Shown in pieces: positions 7,925 to 16,100 of a stretch of 16,758 nucleotides of DNA (positions are counted from its first letter, which is position 1; every line of letters starts with the position of its first letter). Below the pieces are notes generated by a model. It searched no databases. It saw only the letters and a program-made list of their open reading frames with translations, and was not told the DNA's origin. Source of the stretch: UBA12465 sp964408785 (GTDB lineage Bacteria > Patescibacteriota > Patescibacteriia > Patescibacteriales > UBA12465); contig CAYPAS010000010.1 in NCBI GenBank assembly GCA_964408785.1, positions 1 through 16,758 on the forward strand, in the 5' to 3' direction. The position numbers and the translations under genes are program-made.

Positions 7925-9572
7925 TTCCCTGGAGAATCGGGATTTAAAATTAAGCCGTCTTGATAGGGAACATCTGCGCCGCTGGCTAAAACCAGAAAAA
8001 CCACTGGCGATAAAAGCGATTATTCTTTTGCTTTTACAGGGATTTGTCGAGCTTTTTTTAATTGTCGCCAGCCATCGCTATTTATCTTTGCCACTCCATT
8101 TGCAAACAGCTGCAGCCCGTTTATCTTTACTGATTGTTTTATTGGGAGCGATTTATTTAACTATTTATTTTCAGGCGATAAAGAACGAGAGGACTTTGGT
8201 AATCAATATCATTAATAATTTGCGGCGGCGCTGGTTCCGTTTAGCGCTTTCTCGAAAAGAACGGGAGGCGAATTGGGAAGAAAAAAGCCGGCTTCTAGCC
8301 AAGGTTTCCTATCATTTACCGCTATTAGCCAGTGGTTTGACTAATAGTTTGATTGGCGCTATCCGCTTCGTTATGCTCGTCGTGCTCGCCCTGCTTTTGG
8401 TTTTAGCCTACATTCCTCGCCTGTGGTGGTTGCTTATCTTATCGATAATTTTTTCGGCGTTTATCGGGATTATTGCTTTTTTTATTTCCCGAAAATATGT
8501 CAGCCGGGAAACAACCTTTTATTCTCGCATTATCCGTTTTTTGGATTTCTCTTTGACGGATTGGCAGTTTGCTAGAACCTTTGGCCGCCAAGGAAAGCTT
8601 TTATCAGATTTTGATCATCTAGTTGATTTAGATTCTTATTTCCGTGTCCGCCGCGATCTTTGGCTGCGTTTTGGCGGCGGCCTGATTTTTGTTTTTTTAA
8701 TAATTTTGGCGGTCGCTGGTGATTCTTTATCTTCGCATTTTTCCGCTTGGCTTTCCTGGGCTGGTTTAAAAGCTGATTTTTCTTTAGCAATTTTTGCTAT
8801 TTATTTTTCCCGTTTGTTATATGAAAGTTTGCGGGTCGGTCTTTATTCTTTTCCTTTATTTCTCGGCCTTAAACTTTCTTTGCCGGAACGTGGCATTCCT
8901 AAGAATGGCCGCCATCCTTTTACGGAAAAAATCAATTTAACCTTTACCAGTCGCAAATTCCGGCCTTTTAAGGGTGCTAAATATTTAAAAGATTTAAATT
9001 TTTCTTTCCAGGAAGGGAAGCGTTATTTAATTGTCGGGAATGCTCGCTCTGGCAAGAGCGCCTTAGCCAAGATTTTTTGCGGTTATGGCGATTACGGCCG
9101 CCGTGCCTGGGTAATCAAGCAGAATCGCCGGCGCTATCAGTATAATAGCTTTTTCAAAATATTCGCCCCGTTTTATTACTTAAGTGATGATTTTAATAGC
9201 CAGCGCTCTTTGCTTGAAGTTTTGTCTGGCAAGACTAAGGAAGAAGTATCACCGAGCGACGTCGAGCGTTTGGCTGAGATTATCAGGGATAATCCAGAAT
9301 TTTCCGGTATATTTTTAGAAAATGATGATTGGCGAGCCAAGGCTAATAGATTTTTGAAAAACCGCAAAGACGTTTTGGCTATCCAGGTCTTAAGCTGCCT
9401 TTATCGCCAGCCGCGTTTCGTTGCTATCGATAATTGCTGGTTAGACAGGGAAGACGAAGAGGTTAATACTTGGCTCAAAATAATGGCGGCCAAGATGCCA
9501 GATAGCGTTTTAGTTTTTTTCGCCGCCGCTAATAACTCGGTCGTGCCCGTAGACAAGGTCTATGAAATTTAA
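7875..9572 (+). CDS. ABC exporter-like membrane protein with degenerate ATPase domain
   Basis: About 565 residues from the ATG at 7875 (a TTG at 7863 is an alternative); both starts lie inside the RT gene, indicating translational coupling. The first ~330 residues have about five or six hydrophobic segments in the layout of a type I ABC exporter half. The last ~200 form a nucleotide-binding domain. Walker A is GNARSGKS (about 388-395). Walker B is 'FVAIDNCWLD', with Asn where the catalytic Glu normally follows the Asp. At the signature position the sequence reads 'FLKNRKDVLAIQVLS' rather than LSGGQ. The H-loop His seems replaced by Ala ('VLVFFAAANN'). It may therefore bind ATP but hydrolyse it poorly, or act as the inactive half of a heterodimer or as a sensor. 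Substrate unknown. It overlaps the following gene by 11 nt. Confidence 0.75.
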   Translation: MAINEKQAAILLERRADSLENRDLKLSRLDREHLRRWLKPEKPLAIKAIILLLLQGFVELFLIVASHRYLSLPLHLQTAAARLSLLIVLLGAIYLTIYFQAIKNERTLVINIINNLRRRWFRLALSRKEREANWEEKSRLLAKVSYHLPLLASGLTNSLIGAIRFVMLVVLALLLVLAYIPRLWWLLILSIIFSAFIGIIAFFISRKYVSRETTFYSRIIRFLDFSLTDWQFARTFGRQGKLLSDFDHLVDLDSYFRVRRDLWLRFGGGLIFVFLIILAVAGDSLSSHFSAWLSWAGLKADFSLAIFAIYFSRLLYESLRVGLYSFPLFLGLKLSLPERGIPKNGRHPFTEKINLTFTSRKFRPFKGAKYLKDLNFSFQEGKRYLIVGNARSGKSALAKIFCGYGDYGRRAWVIKQNRRRYQYNSFFKIFAPFYYLSDDFNSQRSLLEVLSGKTKEEVSPSDVERLAEIIRDNPEFSGIFLENDDWRAKANRFLKNRKDVLAIQVLSCLYRQPRFVAIDNCWLDREDEEVNTWLKIMAAKMPDSVLVFFAAANNSVVPVDKVYEI

Positions 9573-10791
9573 AAAACCCTTTAAAAATCGTTATTTTTAT
9601 TATTTTCTGCTTTTGTTTTTATTTTTTGTCGGCAGTGTTTTTGTTTTGCGGTCTTTAGCAAATTTTGGTCGCCGTGTTGATTTAGACGATGCTTCGCCTG
9701 CCGTAAAAATTGTTCGCGATAATGATCAGCCGGCGACGGTTTTCTTTAGCAATGAAGATACCGGGGGCGGCAATAGTGATTTTTTATCAATCATCGAAAA
9801 AGAAATTGATTCGGCTCAGTATAGCTTGGATGCCGCTGTTTATTCCTTCAAATCCGAGCGTTTGCGAGAGGCTTTGTATCGAGCGGCTAAACGCGGCGTC
9901 GCCGTCCGTTTGCTTTTAAGCGCTCGTGACCAAAATCAGCACGAAATATTTTTTGCCGACGCTCCGGCTAATTTCAAACGCATTGAAGCTGGCGAAAGAG
10001 AACAGGCGGCCGGCGCTTCTTTGATGCACCATAAATTTTTGTTAATAGACGGCGGTCATGATAATCAGAAACTACTTTTCGGCTCATTTAATTGGACTGA
10101 TTTACAAGCGGCTTATGATAATAGTTTTTTACTCCTAAGCCAGCAAGCGGATATTATTGAAGCTTTTAGCCGGGAATTTGAACGTTTAGCCGTTGGCTTG
10201 TCGGGGAAGAAAAAAATGAGCGATGTTTCCTATAAGCCATTCGCTTTAGACTTGCAAGCGGGCGGCCATGATTATGAGCTTTGGTTTTCTCCTGGTAGCC
10301 GTAATTATAATATCAATGCCCGTTTAGCGGCGGCGATGGCTAGCGCTAAAGAAAATTTGCGGGTATTAGCTTGGTCGTTAACGGATAAAGATTTGGCTGA
10401 TTCCTTGCTTGGCACCGCTCGGCGTGGCCTAAAAGTAGAGATAATCGCTGATAGTTATAATCTTGGCAATAAGGATTCTTTGGTGGCCTATCTTTTAAAG
10501 AAAAAACAAGAAGAAAAATTGGACAATTTAGAGATATTTGCTGATAAAGAAAAAATATCCGCCAGTGAATCGCCGGCCGAAAATGACGAAAAAAATATTG
10601 ACCCTTTTTTGCATCAGCACTTATTGATAGTTGATGGAAAAACTGTTTTTGCTGGGAGTGGTAATTGGAGCCGGAGCGGCGCTTTTTACAACGACGAATC
10701 ATTGCTAGTCAGCGATGAATCGACTCTAGTCGAAGCCTTTAGCGCGTCTTTTTCTAGGCAGCGGAAAGAGGCACGGAATTTAGCTGAATGA
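9562..10791 (+). CDS. Membrane-anchored phospholipase D-like protein (two HKD domains, second degenerate)
   Basis: A 409-residue protein starting at an ATG that overlaps the end of the ABC-like gene. An N-terminal hydrophobic helix (about 11-30) should anchor it with the rest outside the cytoplasm. The first PLD domain carries H156-x-K158-x4-D163 followed by 'GSFNWT'. The second carries 'HQHLLIVD' (351-358), where His replaces the Lys of HxKx4D, followed by 'GSGNWS'. PLD-superfamily enzymes with two HKD motifs include phospholipases, cardiolipin synthases and nucleases; the sequence alone does not say which. With extracytoplasmic placement, a lipid or extracellular nucleic acid substrate is plausible. 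The gene closes the RT operon; no clear terminator hairpin follows, and the next promoter begins 15 nt after the stop. Confidence 0.85.
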   Translation: MKFKKPFKNRYFYYFLLLFLFFVGSVFVLRSLANFGRRVDLDDASPAVKIVRDNDQPATVFFSNEDTGGGNSDFLSIIEKEIDSAQYSLDAAVYSFKSERLREALYRAAKRGVAVRLLLSARDQNQHEIFFADAPANFKRIEAGEREQAAGASLMHHKFLLIDGGHDNQKLLFGSFNWTDLQAAYDNSFLLLSQQADIIEAFSREFERLAVGLSGKKKMSDVSYKPFALDLQAGGHDYELWFSPGSRNYNINARLAAAMASAKENLRVLAWSLTDKDLADSLLGTARRGLKVEIIADSYNLGNKDSLVAYLLKKKQEEKLDNLEIFADKEKISASESPAENDEKNIDPFLHQHLLIVDGKTVFAGSGNWSRSGAFYNDESLLVSDESTLVEAFSASFSRQRKEARNLAE

Positions 10792-10805
10792 AGCGCTAAA
10801 AACCT

Positions 10806-10834
10806 TTGACCGTCATTTCTAAAAATGCTATAAT
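10806..10834 (+). promoter_or_regulatory. Consensus housekeeping promoter for the surface-protein cluster
   Basis: TTGACC (10806-10811), a 17-nt spacer and TATAAT (10829-10834), with an extended TGC before the -10. The expected start near 10841 leaves only about 10 nt before the ATG at 10852, with no Shine-Dalgarno sequence, so the mRNA would be nearly leaderless. Confidence 0.85.
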
Positions 10835-10851
10835 ATCAACATAAAATATTT

Positions 10852-11448
10852 ATGAATAATCGAATAAATATGACTCAAAATCAAGCTTCTTTTTACGAAA
10901 AACACAAGAAGACGATTAAGTTTTCGGCTATCTCTTCGCTTTTTGTTATTGCTCTGATAGTTGGTCCAGTTTTTGTCTCGGCGATGATTACCGCCAGCCA
11001 AGAAAAAATCCAGGCCGTTCAGGCTAGGAATGCCGCGATTAATCAGGCTATTTTAAGTGGTGATTACAATACTTGGAGAAGCTTGATTGAAGATGAAGAT
11101 TTGAAAGCTAAAGTAACAGCAGCTAATTTTTCCCAGTATGCCGAAGCTTATCGCTTACTGCAACAGGGAAAGGTAGAAGAAGCTGATTTGATAAAGAAGC
11201 AGCTTGATTTAAAAAAACAATTCCAGGAAGCCGTTTCTAAAAGCCAACTCATAAATGAGGCAGTTGCCAATAATGATTATGCTGCTTGGCGTTCGATTGT
11301 CGGTTCAGCCGAACCCCAGATAAATGAAGGAAATTTTTCAGGATATGCCAAAGCCTATCAATTAATAGCCCGAGGGAATTTAAAGAAGGCCGATACTGTC
11401 ATGAAGAATATCGGAGTAAAAAATGATTTTTATAATTCTAGCCGCTAA
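10852..11448 (+). CDS. Small membrane protein with two tandem helical repeats
   Basis: 198 residues with a short basic cytoplasmic start, one transmembrane helix at about 24-46, and then two homologous repeats. Repeat 1 (about 60-121) contains 'GDYNTWRSLI' and 'ANFSQYAEAYRLLQQGK'; repeat 2 (about 133-191) contains 'NDYAAWRSIV' and 'GNFSGYAKAYQLIARGN'. Each seems to be a small helical unit with a conserved DYxxWRS start and a YAxAYxL centre. An internal ATG at 10870 is an alternative start; neither has a ribosome binding site. It is the first gene after the strong promoter and precedes two secreted repeat proteins. A role as an accessory, anchor or chaperone for them is only a guess. I do not recognise a named family. 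Confidence 0.75.
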   Translation: MNNRINMTQNQASFYEKHKKTIKFSAISSLFVIALIVGPVFVSAMITASQEKIQAVQARNAAINQAILSGDYNTWRSLIEDEDLKAKVTAANFSQYAEAYRLLQQGKVEEADLIKKQLDLKKQFQEAVSKSQLINEAVANNDYAAWRSIVGSAEPQINEGNFSGYAKAYQLIARGNLKKADTVMKNIGVKNDFYNSSR

Positions 11449-11469
11449 ATAATATAGGCTAGTTTGTCC

Positions 11470-13176
11470 ATGCTTGTGAAACTAGCGGGAAGGAAAAAAA
11501 GAATTTCTATCATTATCGCCGCCATGCTATTTGTTTGGCCGGCGTTTTTGGCTTTTTCTCAGCCGGCTTTGGCTGTTGGTTTGATAGTTGGCAATGACCA
11601 GCTACAGCTTTCCAGCGGCCAAAATTTATTTTATGGCGTCATGTCCACATCCTCTACGGCTGGTAATTTTTTACTTTTACAAAAAGGATCGACGCCAATT
11701 TTTCAAATCGATTACAACGGTAATATCACTACAACTGGTAATTTAAATGGCGGTAATACTCTTTGGGGCGGAACTACTGGTGGAAATATCTGGAGTTTGA
11801 ATAGCGGCAATGTGGGAATCGGGACGACTGTTCCCAGCCAAAGATTATCGCTAGGGACTAGTAGCAATATGCCTATGAATATTAGTCTTGGTGATTGGGT
11901 GGGCATGTATTTAGGCCAAGCTAATAGTTCTTGGGGCGGTCTTTTGGGGCATAATATTTTAATGGCAACCGACAATACACCTAAAGTAGCGGCTACTCAT
12001 GCCACTTTCGGTTATCGCGCGATGGTATTCGGTTATAATGATGCTAACACTGACGGTATTAAATTTTATACTTATAGAGGTAGCGTTACCGCCGGGGATG
12101 CTCTCGCTAATCAGCGGATGATTATAAATAATAGCGGTAACGTTGGGATTGGAATAACAAACCCAACATCAAAATTACATGTTTATACAACCGCTTGGAA
12201 CGCCGGGTCTTATATTCCCTTCGTTTCCTTGAGCAATTTAGATGTTAACGCTGTTGATGGAAACACCTTGCTTGTTCGCGGCGGGGCCAATGATGCTTTG
12301 TCAAAAACTTTAGAAGTTCAAGATTATTCTGGTAATACAGATTTCATGGTTACCGGTGCTGGAAATGTCAGTATCGGCACGACAACAGCTGGCACGCGCT
12401 TGTATGTTAACGGTGGAACCTCAGATGTTATTGATGTTAATGGTGGAAAAATAATTGATCTTAACAGCCCGACGAATGCCACTGATGCTGTTAGGAAGGA
12501 TTATGTTGATAATAACTTCCAAATCAAAGGAAATTATGGAAATGTTTTTGGCTCTGGCACTGGTCGTTATTTAACAAAATGGGCGGGAACGACGGCTACT
12601 AGCACTATTATTAATAGTTTGATTTATGATAACGGAACGAACGTCGGTATCGGCACTACCAGTCCGCAGGCTAAATTACACGTTATGGGGTCGGCGATAT
12701 TTAACGGGACGTTAGCCATCAGCGAACCAGATGCTAGTAATAAGGCTGCTACTAAAAATTATGTTGATACGGCGGTATCTGGCCTCTCATCAGCTGTTTC
12801 CGTTTCCTCAATAGCTTTAACTACCACGGTTTATAATGGAAGTTTTTCTTATACTGGGGGTTATGTAGGATATGACGCAGCAAATCGTATTTGTAATGCT
12901 TTTAATACTGGTAGCCATTTTTGCCGGACAGATGAAGTTATGTTGCTTATCCAAAAGAACGGTGCTAGCGGGTTTTCTTCTATAAATGGTGCCGATGCCT
13001 GGATAGCGGACGGCCCTCCAGGATTTACCGGTGTTATTTCTGCCGATGATTGTGGTGGTTGGACTGATGGAACTGGCAATAAATTAGGTCATTTTTGGAT
13101 GTTTAATTCCAGCGGTGGTGGCCGTGGTTCGTTAATTAGCTGTGACACCCAGAAAAAAATAACTTGCTGCAAATAG
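11470..13176 (+). CDS. Secreted fibre-like repeat protein with C-terminal Cys-rich lectin-like domain
   Basis: The ATG at 11470 is preferred over the TTG at 11464 because it gives a basic start followed by a hydrophobic core and 'ALA' cleavage site, a clear signal peptide (about 1-37). The middle has the same 'GNVGIGTTxP' modules as the neighbouring giant genes and tail-fibre-like 'DAVRKDYVDNNF' and 'AATKNYVDTAV' segments. From about residue 450 the protein changes to a globular domain with six cysteines: 'YDAANRICNAFNTGSHFCRT', then 'ADDCGGWTDGTG', 'LISCDTQ' and 'CC' near the end. This resembles small lectin-like, ligand-binding domains (DUF1554-like), and I infer a receptor- or glycan-binding tip. 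It begins 21 nt after the previous gene's stop and ends 1 nt before the next gene, so they form one operon. Confidence 0.85.
   Translation: MLVKLAGRKKRISIIIAAMLFVWPAFLAFSQPALAVGLIVGNDQLQLSSGQNLFYGVMSTSSTAGNFLLLQKGSTPIFQIDYNGNITTTGNLNGGNTLWGGTTGGNIWSLNSGNVGIGTTVPSQRLSLGTSSNMPMNISLGDWVGMYLGQANSSWGGLLGHNILMATDNTPKVAATHATFGYRAMVFGYNDANTDGIKFYTYRGSVTAGDALANQRMIINNSGNVGIGITNPTSKLHVYTTAWNAGSYIPFVSLSNLDVNAVDGNTLLVRGGANDALSKTLEVQDYSGNTDFMVTGAGNVSIGTTTAGTRLYVNGGTSDVIDVNGGKIIDLNSPTNATDAVRKDYVDNNFQIKGNYGNVFGSGTGRYLTKWAGTTATSTIINSLIYDNGTNVGIGTTSPQAKLHVMGSAIFNGTLAISEPDASNKAATKNYVDTAVSGLSSAVSVSSIALTTTVYNGSFSYTGGYVGYDAANRICNAFNTGSHFCRTDEVMLLIQKNGASGFSSINGADAWIADGPPGFTGVISADDCGGWTDGTGNKLGHFWMFNSSGGGRGSLISCDTQKKITCCK
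12541..12652 (+). repeat. Coding module shared with the next gene (copy A)
   Basis: 112 nt encoding 'NVFGSGTGRYLTKWAGTTAT' and 'NSLIYDNGT'; matches 13997-14108 with about ten differences, mostly silent. A distant version occurs near 2095-2190 in the left giant gene. Confidence 0.85.
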
Positions 13177-13177
13177 C

Positions 13178-16100
13178 ATGCTTATAAGAAATATCAAAAT
13201 TGAAATATGGCTTTTAATCATCTTGTTGATGATGATTTTTCCGTTTGTTTCCGTTTTCGCAGCTTCACCATATTATGTTAGTAACCCGACAGCCTGTCCG
13301 ACCGACGCTTTCAGTCAATCTTGTGTTGGCGGCTTGAAAGTTTGCGGTGTTAATTCTTCGAATGTCATTAGTTGTTATGATAATACAGCTTTGAACCCGC
13401 CGACTTCATCGGCCAATTCTTCTAGTGGTTCTTCAACAGCTTCTGGCGGCTATTACGTCGATTGTTATGGTTATGATTCGGCTGCTCCGTATTGCAATAT
13501 TAATGGTTTGTTTGTTTGCTTGCAGATCGCTACTTGTGATAGCTTGAAAAAGGTCACTGTTTGTACTGCTAGTCAATGGGCTAACTCTACTTGTGGTAGT
13601 TGTAAAACCGGCTATCATGATTGTGATGGAAATACCGCCAATGGTTGTTCTGGATCAACCGAACAAGACGGTGTTTCCTGTACCACTGCTTTAGGTTTGC
13701 CAGGAACTTATAATAATTGCGTGTGTGTTGGCTCTATCCTTAAATTAGGCTCTGATTCTGTTTCCGGCACTAATGTTATTCAAAGCGTTTCTTATCCGGC
13801 TTTGTTTGTTAACGGATACAATGTTGGCGTTGGCACTTCCACGCCATCTAGTACTTTGCAAGTTTTTGGTTCTGGTGACGTCATTGACGTTAGTCTACGT
13901 TCTATTGGCGGTTTAGATTTGACGCCGACAGAAGATCGTCAAGCAGTTCCTTTGGGTTATTTGAAGGCCAATTATCAGTTAAAAGGAACCTATGGTAATG
14001 TTTTTGGCTCTGGTACTGGTCGTTATTTAACAAAATGGGCGGGAACAACAGCTACTAGCTCTATTACTAATAGTTTGATTTATGATAACGGAACTAGCGT
14101 TGGTATCGATACGACTTCGCCTTTTGGCAAAATGGACATAAGACAAGGAATGTCAAGTTATTTAAGCTCTTTTGCTTCGCCACATCTAAAGTTAAGCGCC
14201 AGCAGTACGGTTGATAACACCGGTTTTGTCGGTATCGTTTTTGATTCTAGCACTACTGCTAACTATGGTTGGTCGATGGGGTCTTTGCGAAGCACTAATG
14301 GTGTTGCTGATTTTGTTTGGAAAAATCATCAGAATAGTGTTACTGGCACGGAAATGTTTAGAATAACTAGTAATGGCAGAGTCGGGATTGGCACGAATAA
14401 TCCTGGAAGTTTATTGCAAATAGGAAATGATGCGACAAATCCAACAATTATATTAGAAAGTACTAGCACTGGAGACGAGGCTACCGTGCAGTCTGCTGGC
14501 ATAGAATTTGGAGAGACTACTGGGGCCAGGGGTAGTATTTGGTATACTGGCAATGGCTACATGCACATTGGTATGAATAATAGATCTAGAGAGCATATGA
14601 GATTTTCTTATAATGCCACAAATACATATGTTTATGGATCTCTTTATTTAAACGGAGCCACTACCTATTTTCCGGCGTCTGGTATTTGGAATTCTTCAGG
14701 AAATCTTGGTATTGGGACAACGTCACCAGTTGCTAAATTAGGGATTGGTGTTACTGGTCGCGTTATCCATCTCGGCAATGGCGGTACGGTGGCTGGTTTA
14801 ACAACTCCAACTGCTAGAGATGAAGCGGTTAATCTCGGCTATTTGCAGGATAACTATAACCCAACTTCGACTTTGTTATGGGGAGGATCTTTAACCGGAA
14901 ATATTTTCAACAATAATACAGGAAATGTCAGTATTGGAACATCTAGTGCAGCGGCGAAATTTAGTATTTATAATAATAATGCTTATAGCCTTTCAAGTTT
15001 GGAGACCTCTATTAATGCAGCAAATGCCTTTAGAATAAGGGGGCGTAACACTGCCGCGGCAACGTTGGTAATTAGCTCTCTCGCCAATACTCTTGATTAT
15101 GGTATACAGGCGGTCAATGATGCGGGAGATGCTGGTACTAATATTTCAATTAATCCTTTTGGCGGTAATGTTGGTATCGGGACGACCGATCCAGCACTTA
15201 AATTAGAGGTTAAGACTGCTGCCACGACGTCGATTGCTAATGGCTTTGGCATATTTAATCAATTGAGTGGAACTAGCGCCCTGGGCAATGGAGCGGCTCT
15301 TTTGTTGGGTTACAACAATAGTCAGTATTATAATAAAATAGCAACAGTTTTTGAACAAAATAATCCTAGTTATTTAAATCCAGCTTTAGTATTCTACACG
15401 ATGAACAACACTTACTTAGCCGGTAGTGAAGTAGAAAGAATGAGGATATCATCTAATGGCAACGTCGGAATTGGTACTAGTACACCGGGGGCAAAATTAG
15501 ATGTTTATTACGGAGCTACGCGTTTATGGCATTNNNNNNNNNNNNNNNNNNNNNNNNNNNNNNNNNNNNNNNNNNNNNNNNNNNNNNNNNNNNNNNNNNN
15601 NNNNNNNNNNNNNNNNNNNNNNNNNNNNNNNNNGTAATTGGCATACTAATATTGGACACGGCGCTTTGTTTATCCAGGGTAATAATGGTAATGTCGGAGT
15701 AGGAACATCTTCTTTTCCTGCTTATGATGGAGTGGCTTCCAAGCTGAGAATTTACGGATCTTCTAGTACCGGGGTGGTTGTGGATACACCAACAAGTTCT
15801 GTTTCAGATTTTATTTTAGCTTCAAACAATTCACCTAAGTGGCACTTGCTTAATAGAAGCGCTTCTGGCGATAGATTTGAATTGTTTGCCGGAGGGGCTG
15901 GGGCTAAATTGGTTGTTTTGCAATCAGGCAACGTCGGCATAGGCACTACTAATCCGACTAGCACTTTACATGTGTATGGCGAAGGCAATGTTATTAATGT
16001 TAGCCAGCGTTTTATTGGCGGTTTGGATTTGACCCCGACAGAAAATGATCAGGCAGTTCCTTTGGGTTATTTGAAAAGCAATTACAATTCTTCCTCGACA

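Noticed and set aside
15635..15637. Stop codon ending the right giant gene just after the gap
   Set aside because: It is in frame only because the filler is 100 Ns; with the 93-nt length predicted by the duplicate the frame stays open.
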